The position numbers were made by a program, and so were the translations under genes. DNA of 64,000 bases from Anaeramoeba ignava (taxonomy: Eukaryota; Metamonada; Anaeramoebidae): NCBI GenBank assembly GCA_028826165.1, contig JAPDFW010000068.1, positions 401,506 to 465,505 of the forward strand, in the 5' to 3' direction. Shown one piece after another: positions 24,901 to 38,100 of this stretch; the first letter of the stretch is position 1, and each line of letters starts with the position of its first letter. Under the pieces are notes generated by a model, which saw only the letters and a list, made by a program, of their open reading frames with translations, did not search any database and was not told the origin of the DNA.

Positions 24901-26484
24901 ATGTATCGAAAAAAAGTTTTTGAATTATCTAACACAAGTTTATTAAAGAGTATTCTTTGTAATAAAGTTTTTATTTTATTAATAGCGCTATTAATTGGAT
25001 TTTTGTTAATTTTATTTCTTTCTGTTCGTTCAATTCCAAATGGTAAAAATTAATCAATCAATTAATCAATCAATTAATCAATAAATCAATCAATTAAAGA
25101 TCAAAAAACAGGGGAAAACACAAATTCAATAATTGGCAAACTACAATCTGATTTAAATGAAAAAAACAAAGAATTAATAGAAATGTCAAAAAAAATGATA
25201 CAATTTGAAAATCAACTCAATTCATTGCAAAAAAAACTCAAACGTTATCGAGATTCTCAATCAAATAAAACACCTTCAATAGATGATCCATTTTCAGATT
25301 TTTATGACTTGAATTTATATCATTATCAAAATCCCTATTTTTATCATACTGAAGAAGATACAAGGTTTATCAAGTATGAAAGATATGAAGATCGACCCAA
25401 AATTTCAAAAACAATAGTTTCTGACAACGAAATACTTTATCATTTGGATTTTGAATCTTTTTATCTTGATACTCCAAATTTTTTGGATCAAGAATCCTAT
25501 GATATGTTTTGTGATGAGAGAGATAAGCCTTCAATGGCACCAGGTGATTGCGAAAAATTTGTATCAAGTATGACAACACCTTACTTCACAACAGGAAATG
25601 AAACATTTGTCAAGAATTTTAGTTTTGATAAACTTCCGGAATGTTTGGAAACAACTACAATGAACTCTTTCCAGAAACCAACTTCTCAAAATGTCAAACA
25701 TTTCGAAAAACTTGCACTCATCACTCCCGCACGCTCCAATTATTTTCAGCACTGGATAGATCATGCTTTATCCCCCTTAATGCAAGCAAGACCCTTTATA
25801 AAAGATAAAGGATATACAATTCTTGCTTTACGCCCAGCAGACAAAAATGTTGATGCTTTTTGGAATTTGGTCAAAAAAGATTTTAATGTGGAAATTGAGT
25901 TTTATCAAAAAAATGTGAGATATGATGTTGACGAGTTCCTGATGGCTTGTAGCGCCACTATTTGGAATCCCCAGTTGATTTATGAATCTAAAATTTTTCT
26001 TCTCAAGAATATTTTGGAAACAGATTCAGATCACCAAATTAGGGACTATATTCCCGAAAATGTTATTTATCTTCCAAGAGTTAATAATTCAAATAAAAGA
26101 GAAGTTTTGAATTCAAAAGAAATTGAAAATTATCTACAAATGAGATTTGGTGACAAATTCAAAATTTTTTATCATCAAGATTTTTTCGACTTGAAAAATT
26201 TAGTCGATTTTTTTGGATCAGCAAAAATTATAATTGGAGGGCATGGTGGAGCTCTTTATAATTTGATTTTCACTTTATCTCATCCTATCATCATTGAATT
26301 CCAAACTCAAATAGAAATTGGTTCAAGACCTATTTTTTGGTGGATATCTCATTCAACTGGAAGTCCTTATTGGAGAATCTATGGAGAACCTATTGGAATA
26401 AATATGAATGTTCCCTTATATAAATTAGAGCAGGTTTTGAATCAAGCTTTGAATGAAGATGTGCATTTACTTTTTAATTTTTGA
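24901..26484 (+). CDS. Type II membrane glycosyltransferase, family GT61
   Basis: Predicted Golgi/ER glycosyltransferase of 508 aa. Exons 24901-25042 and 25100-26484 join with phase 1. The N-terminus has a short cytosolic tail, a single transmembrane segment at about 23-43 (VFILLIALLIGFLLILFLSV) and a coiled stem at about 60-90. The lumenal domain shows the GT61 (DUF563) signatures NYFQHWIDHALSPL and IIIGGHGGALYNLIF, followed by IIEFQ. GT61 members transfer xylose, GlcNAc or related sugars to glycans or proteins (for example plant xylosyltransferases, EOGT, POMGNT2); the donor and acceptor cannot be read from sequence. It sits between two BTB-TLDc paralogues, probably because of a local duplication. 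Confidence 0.88.
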
Positions 26485-26563
26485 AAATTCAATTAGGAAA
26501 AAATTTTTTTTTCATTTTTTAAATTTTTCATTTTTTTAATTTTCAATAAAAAAAAAAGCAAAA

Positions 26564-28137
26564 ATGGAAAATTATTCAAATTTAGAAAAACTTTCAAATG
26601 ATTTAAAAAATTTATTTCAAAATCAAAACCAAAATGAAAAAGATGAAGAAAGTTATTTTGATTTTGAAATAATTTGTGAACAAAACAAAACTTCGTTTAA
26701 AACTCATAAATCAATTCTTTCTTCAAGAAGCGAATATTTCAAATCTCTTTTTAAATCCAAAACGAAAGAACTTCAAGAAGACAAATTGATTCTAAAAGAT
26801 GTTTCAAGTTCAATTCTATCTTCAATTTTGAATTATCTTTATTCAGGAAAAATTGAATTTAATTCAGAAAACGCAGTTCAAATTTTAATTTTTTCAACAA
26901 AATATTTAATTGATGAATTAATTGAAACTTCTTCAGATTTTATCAAAAACAATTTAAAATTTGAAACTGTTGTCGATGTTCTTAAACTATCTGAGTCAAT
27001 GGACTTGAATCTATTAGTGCATTATTGTTACCAATTTATTTTGGATCATTTTAAAGAATTTTCCAAAACTTCATTTTTTCTTGAACTTGAAGAAAATCAA
27101 TTAATTCCATTTCTAGCAAGTAATTGCTTTTTAGGAAATGAAGTTGAACTTTTCCAATCAATAATAAAATGGGGAAGACACAAATCAAATATTAATCAAA
27201 AAAAGGCAAATTCAAAACTTAATAAAAAAGAAAAAGAAAAATTACAAGATCAAATTTCAAACGTTATTCAAAAAATCAGATTTATTGATTTTCCCAAAAA
27301 AGAACTTCAAAAAACTTTGAAAGAAGATTTAATTCCAAATCAAATTTCACGAAAGTTAAAAAAGTTATTAACATTAAAAACAAAAAAAGATGAAAAAAAA
27401 ATTAAAAAATTTATTAAAAAAGAAAAAGCAAAAGCAAAAGAAAAAAAGAAGAAGAAGAAAAAGCAAAAAAAGAAAAAGATGAAAATGAAAATGAAGATGA
27501 AGATGAAGATGAAGATGAAGATGAAGAAAAAGAAAATTTTCTGATTTTTAATCCAAGATTAAATTTTAAATCCAGAATTATTAAAAAAAAAAGATACATC
27601 CAAAAATTAAGAAAATGGATCAATGATGACAAAATCTTTTACAATGTTCAATTAGGATTTTCAACGCATTATATTGGATTCTCTACTCGAAAATGGCACG
27701 AACTTTGTGATGATTGTGAAAACACATTAGTTATTATCAAAACAAAAGATAATTTTATTTTTGGAGGATTTACAAAAGTTGGATTTATAACTGATAAATC
27801 AAAATGGAATGAAGATCAAGTATTTGAATCAAGAAGAATTTGTGATCCAGATGCTTTTCTTTTTTCATTAAGAAATGATAAGAACAATAGAAAACCAGAG
27901 AAATTTCCAATTAAAAAAGGTGAAGAAAAAAGAGCTATTATTTATAATGAAAAAAGTGGTCCAATTTTTGGAAGAGGTGATATTTCTTTCCCATTTAGTT
28001 TAGGAATTGGTCGTTCAAATTTTGGAGAAACTTATAATCTTCCTAAAGGAATCAAACTTAAAAAGGCTGAGGCCTTAAGTTATCTATCTGGTTCTATTGT
28101 TTGGGAAATTGATGAAGTCGAAACTTTCTACTTTTAA
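26564..28137 (+). CDS. BTB-BACK-TLDc paralogue with a frame break
   Basis: Paralogue of the gene at 23334-24809; it begins MENYSNLEKLSNDLKNL and matches closely over the BTB and BACK regions. After residue about 290 an extra A/G-rich insert appears (27420-27540). In the starting frame it reads lysine and KM repeats and stops at 27544. One base out of phase it reads glutamate/aspartate repeats and continues directly into RLNFKSRIIKK and a complete TLDc domain (TLVIIKTKDNFIFGGFT through VETFYF) ending at 28137. A one-base indel in the A-rich insert therefore explains the break. It may be a sequencing error in a homopolymer or a recent null allele. Codon use on both sides is the same. Confidence 0.8.
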
Positions 28138-29197
28138 AAAGAATAAAACCCCTTTTTTTTTTTTAAATTCAAAAATAAGATTAAAGCTTAATCAATAAAA
28201 ATCTTATTTCAATTTAAATTAAATTTAGAATCAAATTGATTTATTATTTATTATTATTAAAATTATTTATATATTTTTATTAAAATAATTTTATTTTCAA
28301 TTTTTTATTTTATTTAAAAATATAAATAATAAATACATAAAAATATAATTTTAATCATTAAAATTATTATTTCAATTTAAATTAAATTTAGAATCAAATT
28401 AATTTATTATTTATTATTATTAAAATTATTTATATATTTTTATTAAAATAATTTTATTTTCAATTTTTATTTTATTTAAAAATATAAATAATAAATACAT
28501 AAAAATATTATTTTAATCAATAAAATTATTATTTTGATTTAAATTAAATTTAGAATCAAATTAATTTATTATTTATTATTATTAAAATTGTTTATATATT
28601 TTTATTAAAATAATTCTATTTTCAATTTTTATTTTATTTAAAAATATAAATAATAAATACATAAAAATATTATTTTAATCAATAAAATTATTATTTCAAT
28701 TTAATTTAAATTTAGAATCAAATCAATTTATTATTTATTATTATTAAAATTGTTTATATATTCTTATTAAAATAATTCCATTTTCAATTTTTTATTTTAT
28801 TTAAAAATATAAATAATAAATACATAAAAATATTATTTTAATCAATAAAATTCTTATTTCAATTTAAATTAAATTTGGAATCAAATTAATTTATTATTTA
28901 TTATTGTTAAAATTATTTATATATTTTTATTAAAATAATTTAAAAAAAATTAAAAAAAGAAAAGCAAATTAAAAGAATTGAAATGATCAAAATTAACTAA
29001 AAGATCTTTTCTAAAAAAAAAAAACGACTATTCTCTTTCTTAAATCAATTAATTAATTTTGATCTTAATTCTTCTTTAATTTTTTACCCCCTAAAACTTA
29101 AAAAAAAAATAAATAAAAACAAAAAGCAAATAAATAAAAAAATTTAAATTAAAAAAATTAAAAAATTAAAAAACATTTTTCTTTTTTTTTTCTTTTA
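28138..29197. repeat. Tandem array with a 162-163 bp unit
   Basis: Five copies of a unit occupy about 28180-28945. The marker TTTAGAATCAAAT recurs at about 28224, 28387, 28549, 28711 and, with one change, 28874. Each unit contains ATTTATATATTTTTATTAAA and TAAATAATAAATACATAAAA. The rest, up to 29197, is A/T-rich leader to the cytolinker gene. No coding sequence. Confidence 0.8.
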
Positions 29198-32100
29198 ATG
29201 TCAAGATCAACAAAAGATATTTACAACGAAAAAGACATAACAAAATTACCTCAATGGATTCAAACACAAATACGAGTAAGAATTAAAATAGTTTAATGAT
29301 TAAAAATAATAAAAATAAAATAAGATCCAAAACAAATAAACAACAACAACAAATTTCAATAAAAAAAAGCAAAATTATAAATTAAATTATAAATTAAATT
29401 ATAAATAAAATTATAAATAAAATTATAAATTAAATTATAAATTAAATTATAAATAAAAATATAAATAAAATTATAAATAAAAATATAAATAAAAATAATA
29501 AATTAAATTATAAATTAAATTATAAATTAAATTATAAATTAAATTATAAATTAAATAATAAATTAAATTATAAATAAAATTATTAATAAAATTATAAATT
29601 AAATAATAAATAAAATAATAAATAAAATAATAAATAAAATTATAAATCAAATTATAAATAAAATTATAAAATTAAATTATAAATTAAATTATAAATAATA
29701 TTATAAATAAAAAAATATAAATTAAATTATAAATTAAATTATAAATTAAATTATAAATAAAATTATAAATAAAAATATAAATAAAAATAATAAATTAAAT
29801 TATAAAATTAAATTATAAATTAAATTATAAATTAAATTATAAATTAAATAATAAATAAAATTATATATAAAATTATAAACAAATTATAAATTAAATTATA
29901 AATAAAATTATAAATAAAAATAATAAATAAAAATAATAAATAAAATTATAAATTAAATTATAAATAAAATTATAAATAAAATTATAAATTAAATAATAAA
30001 TAAAATTATAAATTAAATAATAAATAAAATTATAAATAAATTATAAATAAAATTATAAATAAAATTATAAATAAAAATATAAATAAAATTATAAATAAAA
30101 TTATAAATTAAATTATAAATAAAAATATAAATTAAATTATAAATAAAATTATAAATTAAATTATAAATAAAATTATAAATTAAATTATAAAATAAAATTA
30201 TAAATTAAATTATAAATAAAATTATAAACTAAATTATAAATAAAATAATAAATTAAAAATTATAAATTAAATTATAAATAAAATTATAAATAAAATTATA
30301 AATTAAATTATAAATTAAATTATAAATAAATTTATAAATAAAATTATAAATAAAAAATAATAAATTAAATTATAAATAAAATTATAAATAAAATTATAAA
30401 TTAAAAATTATAAATTAAAATTATAAATAAAATTATAAATAAAATTATAAATTAAATTATAAATAAAATTATAAATAAAAAATATAAATTAAATTATAAA
30501 TAAAATAATAAAATTATAAATAAAATTATAAATTAAATTATAAATAAAATTATAAATTAAAATTATAAATAAAAATTATAAATAAAATTATAAATAAAAT
30601 TATAAATAAAATTATAAATAAAATTATAAATAAAATTATTAATAAAATTATAAATTAAATTATAAATAAAATTATAAAATAAAAATATAAATAAAAATTA
30701 TAAATAAAATTATAAATAAAATTATAAATTAAATTATAAAATTAAATTATAAATAAAAATTATAAATTAAATAATAAATTAAATTATAAATTAAAAATTA
30801 TAAATAAAATTATAAATAAAAAAATAAATAAAAATTATAAATAAATTATAAATTAAATTATAAATTAAATTATAAATAAAAATTATAAATAAAATTATAA
30901 ATTAAATTATAAATTAAATTATAAATAAAATTATAAATTAAAAATAATAAATAAAATTATAAATTAAATTATAAAATAAAATTATAAAATAAAATTATAA
31001 ATAAAATTATAAATAAAATTATAAATAAAATTATAAATAAAATTATAAATAAAATTATAAATAAAATTATAAATAAAAAATAATAAATAAAATTATAAAT
31101 TAAATTATAAATAAAATTATAAATTAAATTATAAATTAAAATTATAAATAAAAATTATAAATAAAATTATAAATAAAATTATAAAAATAAAATTATAAAT
31201 TAAATTATAAATTAAATTATAAATTAAATTATAAATAAATAAATTTATAAATAAAATTATAAATAAAATTATAAATAAAATTATAAATTAAATTATAAAA
31301 TAAAATTATAAATAAAAATTATAAATAAAAATATAAATAAAATTATAAATAAAAATAATAAATAAAATTATAAATTAAATTATAAATTAAATTATAAATA
31401 AAATTATAAATTAAATTATAAATTAAATTATAAATAAAATTATAAATAAAATTATAAATAATATTATAAATAAAATTATAAATAAAATTATAAATAAAAT
31501 TATAAATAAAATTATAAATAAAATTATAAATAAAATTATAAATAAAATTATAAATTAAATTATAAATAAAAATATAAATTAAATTATAAATAAAAATATA
31601 AATAAAATTATAAATTAAATTATAAATAAAATAATAATTTTGGATTAAATTTTTTAAATTAGGTTTTTACTCGTTGGTGTAATTTACATCTTCAAAAAAG
31701 AAATCTTCAAATTGAAGACGCAAGAACAGACTTTGCAAGTGGTGTAATTTTAATAAATTTAATGGAAATTTTAGCAATAAAAAAATGTCCTCAAAGATAT
31801 AGTCCTCGCCCAAGAGTTTATGCTCAAAAACTTGAGAATTGTAAAATTGGAATCGATTTTGTTGATTCAGAAAGATTACCAAAAGAACCTCGTCTTGTCA
31901 ATGTTGGTGGTGAAGGTTTGTTTCAAAATCAAATTTAAATTAAAATCAAAATCAAAATCAAAATCAAAATCAAAATCAAAATTAAAGTTAAAATCAAAAT
32001 TAAAATCAAATTTAAATTTAAAATCAAAATCAAAATCAAAATCAAAATCAAAATCAAAATCAAAATCAAAATCAAAATCAAAATCAAATTTAAATTTAAA

Positions 32101-35100
32101 ATCAAATTAAAATTAAAATTAAAATCAAAATCAAAATCAAAATCAAAATCAAAATCAAAATCAAAATCAAAATCAAAATCAAAATCAAAATCAAAATTAA
32201 AATTAAAATTAAAATTAAAATTAAAATTCAAAATCAAAATTAAAATTAAAATTAAAATCAAAATCAAAATTAAAATTAAAATTAAAAAGATTTAATCAAG
32301 GAAAATTTAAAGATTATTTTGGGATTAATCTGGATTTTGATTCGAAGATATCAAATTTCACAGGGAGACGATTCAGAAACAAATTCAACACAAAAGATGA
32401 TGCTTGAATGGATTCTATCAAGAATAAATGATTTTGGAGTTCAAATTCGAAATTTAACAGATGAGTAAAAATCACAACAAAAAAAAAATAAATAATAATA
32501 ATTTAATAACAATAAAAATTATTTATTTATAAAATTTAGTTTAAATGATGGAATTGCTCTTTGTTGTTTGGTTGAAAAGCAAAAACCAGGAAATATCCAA
32601 ATTTCCCAATTATCAAAGGTTTCTATTCTTTGATTTTCTTTTTGAAAATTAACTCAAATCCATTTTCCCCAAATTATTTTTTATATAATAAAGGATAATG
32701 CTCAAGAAAATCTCGGACTCGCATTTGATAAAGCAAATGAATTAATGGAAATACCAAAACTACTTGAACCAAAAGATCTTTTAACTGATTCAATAGATGC
32801 TTTATCAGTCTTAACTTATTTATCATATTTTCGAAATTATTCATTAAATAATGTAATATTTGATTTAATATTTTGAGGTGATTTCATTCATTTAATTATG
32901 AATTTATCAATTTATTTTATTTTTTTAAAAAAAATAGCCTGATGAAATTAAAAGAGAATTTGAAGATAAAGAACCTGAAAAAATTGAAGAAATTGAAGTT
33001 GAACCCAAATTAAATGAAATTGAATTAAAATGGAAAGAACCTAAAAATGAAGGAAGTGAAATTGAAAAATATGAAATTGAAGTTAATAATGAAATTATTG
33101 CAGAAAGTAAAAAACCAGAATTTATTATTGAAAATATAAAACCATCAGAAAATTATTCAATAAGAATAAGAGCTAAAAATTCCAAAGGAGAAGCAGAATG
33201 GAGTGATGAAATTAAAACTAAAACTGAAGATAAAGAACCTGAAAAGATACGAGAAATTGAAGTTGAACCCAAATTAAATGAAATTGAATTAAAATGGAAA
33301 GAACCCAAAAATGAAGGAAGTGAAATTGAAAAATATGAAATTGAAGTAAATAATGAAATTATTGCAGAAAGTGAAAAACCAGAATTTATTATTGAAAATT
33401 TAAAACCATCAACAAATTATTCAATAAGAATAAGAGCTAAAAATTCCAAAGGAGAATCAGAATGGAGTGATGAAATTAAAACTAAAACAAAAAACAAAAA
33501 ACCTGAAAAGATACGAGAAATTGAAGTTGAACCCAAATTAAATGAAATTGAATTAAAATGGAAAGAACCTAAAAATGAAGGAAGTGAAATTGAAAAATAT
33601 GAAATTGAAGTAAATAATGAAATTATTGCAGAAAGTAAAAAACCAGAATTTATTATTGAAAACATAAAACCATCAACAAATTATTCAATAAGAATAAGAG
33701 CTAAAAATTCCAAAGGAGAAGCAGAATGGAGTGATGAAATTAAAACCAAAACTGATGATAAAGAACCTGAAAAGATACGAGAAATTGAAGTTGAACCTAA
33801 ATTAAATGAAATTGAATTAAAATGGAAAGAACCTAAAAATGAAGGAAGTGAAATTGAAAAATATGAAATTGAAGTTAATAATGAAATTATTGGAGAAAGT
33901 AAAAAACCAGAATTTATTATTGAAAATTTAAAACCATCAACAAATTATTCAATAAGAATAAGAGCTAAAAATTCCAAAGGAGAAGCAGAATGGAGTGATG
34001 AAATTAAAACTAAGACAAAAAACAAAAAACCTGAAAAGATAGAAGAAATTGAAGTAGAACCCAAATTAAATGAAATTGAATTAAAATGGAAAGAACCCAA
34101 AAATGAAGGAAGTGAAATTGAAAAATATGAAATTGAAGTTAATAATGAAATTATTGGAGAAAGTAAAAAACCAAAATTTATTATTGAAAACATAAAACCA
34201 TCAGAAAATTATTCAATAAGAATAAGAGCTAAAAATTCCAAAGGAGAAGGAGAATGGAGTGATGAAATTAAAACTAAAACAAAAAACAAAAAACCTGAAA
34301 AGATACGAGAAATTGAAGTAGAACCCAAATTAAATGAAATTGAATTAAAATGGAAAGAACCTAAAAATGAAGGAAGTGAAATTGAAAAATATGAAATTGA
34401 AGTAAATAATGAAATTATTGCAGAAAGTGAAAAACCAGAATTTATTATTGAAAACATAAAACCATCAGAAAATTATTCAATAAGAATAAGAGCTAAAAAT
34501 TCTAAAGGAGAAGGAGAATGGAGTGATGAAATTAAAACTAAAACTGAAGATAAAGAACCTGAAAAAATAGAAGAAATTGAAGTAGAACCCAAATTAAATG
34601 AAATTGAATTGAAATGGAAAGAACCTAAAAATGAAGGAAGTGAAATTGAAAAATATGAAATTGAAGTAAATAATGAAATTATTGGAGAAAGTAAAAAACC
34701 AAAATTTATTATTGAAAATATAAAACCATCAGAAAATTATTCAATAAGAATAAGAGCTAAAAATTCCAAAGGAGAAGGAGAATGGAGTGATGAAATTAAA
34801 ACCAAAACTGATGATAAAGAACCTGAAAAGATTGAAGAAATTGAAGTAGAACCCAAATTAAATGAAATTGAATTAAAATGGAAAGAACCTAAAAATGAAG
34901 GAAGTGAAATTGAAAAATATGAAATTGAAGTTAATAATGAAATTATTGCAGAAAGTAAAAAACCAAAATTTATTATTGAAAATTTAAAACCATCAACAAA
35001 TTATTCAATAAGAATAAGAGCTAAAAATTCCAAAGGAGAAGCAGAATGGAGTGATGAAATTAAAACCAAAACTGAAGATAAAGAACCTGAAAAAATAGAA

Positions 35101-38100
35101 GAAATTGAAGTTGAACCTAAATTAAATGAAATTGAATTAAAATGGAAAGAACCCAAAAATGAAGGAAGTGAAATTGAAAAATATGAAATTGAAGTTAATA
35201 ATGAAATTATTGCAGAAAGTGAAAAACCAGAATTTATTATTGAAAATATAAAACCATCAGAAAATTATTCAATAAGAATAAGAGCTAAAAATTCCAAAGG
35301 AGAAGCAGAATGGAGTAATGAAATTAAAACCAAAACTGATGATAAAGAACCTGAAAAGATAGAAGAAATTGAAGTTGAACCTAAATTAAATGAAATTGAA
35401 TTAAAATGGAAAGAACCTAAAAATGAAGGAAGTGAAATTGAAAAATATGAAATTGAAGTAAATAATGAAATTATTGGAGAAAGTGAAAAACCAAAATTTA
35501 TTATTGAAAACATAAAACCATCAGAAAATTATTCAATAAGAATAAGAGCTAAAAATTCCAAAGGAGAAGCAGAATGGAGTGATGAAATTAAAACTAAAAC
35601 AAAAAACAAAAAACCTGAAAAGATACGAGAAATTGAAGTTGAACCCAAATTAAATGAAATTGAATTAAAATGGAAAGAACCTAAAAATGAAGGAAGTGAA
35701 ATTGAAAAATATGAAATTGAAGTAAATAATGAAATTATTGCAGAAAGTGAAAAACCAAAATTTATTATTGAAAACATAAAACCATCAGAAAATTATTCAA
35801 TAAGAATAAGAGCTAAAAATTCTAAAGGAGAAGCAGAATGGAGTGATGAAATTAAAACCAAAACTGATGATAAAGAACCTGAAAAAATAGAAGAAATTGA
35901 AGTTGAACCTAAATTAAATGAAATTGAATTAAAATGGAAAGAACCCAAAAATGAAGGAAGTGAAATTGAAAAATATGAAATTGAAGTAAATAATGAAATT
36001 ATTGCAGAAAGTGAAAAACCAGAATTTATTATTGAAAATATAAAACCATCAACAAATTATTCAATAAGAATAAGAGCTAAAAATTCTAAAGGAGAAGCAG
36101 AATGGAGTGATGAAATTAAAACCAAAACTGATGATAAAGAACCTGAAAAAATAGAAGAAATTGAAGTTGAACCTAAATTAAATGAAATTGAATTAAAATG
36201 GAAAGAACCTAAAAATGAAGGAAGTGAAATTGAAAAATATGAAATTGAAGTTAATAATGAAATTATTGGAGAAAGTGAAAAACCAAAATTTATTATTGAA
36301 AATTTAAAACCATCAGAAAATTATTCAATAAGAATAAGAGCTAAAAATTCCAAAGGAGAAGCAGAATGGAGTAATGAAATTAAAACTAAAACTGATGATA
36401 AAGAACCTGAAAAGATAGAAGAAATTGAAGTTGAACCTAAATTAAATGAAATTGAATTAAAATGGAAAGAACCTAAAAATGAAGGAAGTGAAATTGAAAA
36501 ATATGAAATTGAAGTAAATAATGAAATTATTGGAGAAAGTGAAAAACCAAAATTTATTATTGAAAATTTAAAACCATCAGAAAATTATTCAATAAGAATA
36601 AGAGCTAAAAATTCCAAAGGAGAATCAGAATGGAGTAATGAAATTAAAACTAAAACTGAAGATAAAGAACCTGAAAAAATTGAAGAAATTGAAGTTGAAC
36701 CTAAATTAAATGAAATTGAGTTAAAATGGAAAGAACCCAAAAATGAAGGAAGTGAAATTGAAAAATATGAAATTGAAGTTAATAATGAAATTATTGGAGA
36801 AAGTGAAAAACCAAAATTTATTATTGAAAATCTAAAACCATCAGAAAATTATTCAATAAGAATAAGAGCTAAAAATTCTAAAGGAGAAGCAGAATGGAGT
36901 AATGAAATTAAAACTAAAACAAAAAACAAAGAACCTGAAAAAATTAGAAGAAATTGAAGTTGAACCTAAATTAAATGAAATTGAATTAAAATGGAAAGAA
37001 CCCAAAAATGAAGGAAGTGAAATTGAAAAATATGAAATTGAAGTTAATAATGAAATTATTGGAGAAAGTGAAAAACCAAAATTTATTATTGAAAATTTAA
37101 AACCATCAACAAATTATTCAATAAGAATAAGAGCAAAAAATTCCAAAGGAGAAGCAGAATGGAGTGATGAAATTAAAACCAAAACTGAAGATAAAGAACC
37201 TGAAAAGATAGAAGAAATTGAAGTTGAACCTAAATTAAATGAAATTGAATTAAAATGGAAAGAACCTAAAAATGAAGGAAGTGAAATTGAAAAATATGAA
37301 ATTGAAGTAAATAATGAAATTATTGGAGAAAGTGAAAAACCAGAATTTATTATTGAAAATCTAAAACCATCAGAAAATTATTCAATAAGAATAAGAGCTA
37401 AAAATTCCAAAGGAGAAGCAGAATGGAGTGATGAAATTAAAACCAAAACTGATGATAAAGAACCTGAAAAGATAGAAGAAATTGAAGTTGAACCTAAATT
37501 AAATGAAATTGAATTAAAATGGAAAGAACCTAAAAATGAAGGAAGTGAAATTGAAAAATATGAAATTGAAGTTAATAATGAAATTATTGGAGAAAGTGAA
37601 AAACCAGAATTTATTATTGAAAACATAAAACCATCAGAAAATTATTCAATAAGAATAAGAGCTAAAAATTCCAAAGGAGAAGCAGAATGGAGTGATGAAA
37701 TTAAAACCAAAACAAAAAAAAAAACCTGAAAAAATTGAAGAAATTGAAGTTGAACCTAAATTAAATGAAATTGAATTAAAATGGAAAGAACCCAAAAATG
37801 AAGGAAGTGAAATTGAAAAATATGAAATTGAAGTAAATAATGAAATTATTGGAGAAAGTGAAAAACCAAAATTTATTATTGAAAATCTAAAACCATCAGA
37901 AAATTATTCAATAAGAATAAGAGCTAAAAATTCCAAAGGAGAAGCAGAATGGAGTGATGAAATTAAAACCAAAACAGATGATAAAGAACCTGAAAAGATA
38001 GAAGAAATTGAAGTTGAACCTAAATTAAATGAAATTGAATTGAAATGGAAAGAACCCAAAAATGAAGGAAGTGAAATTGAAAAATATGAAATTGAAGTTA

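Noticed and set aside
28180-28945. CRISPR-like array
   Set aside because: The units are whole tandem copies without unique spacers, in a eukaryotic genome.
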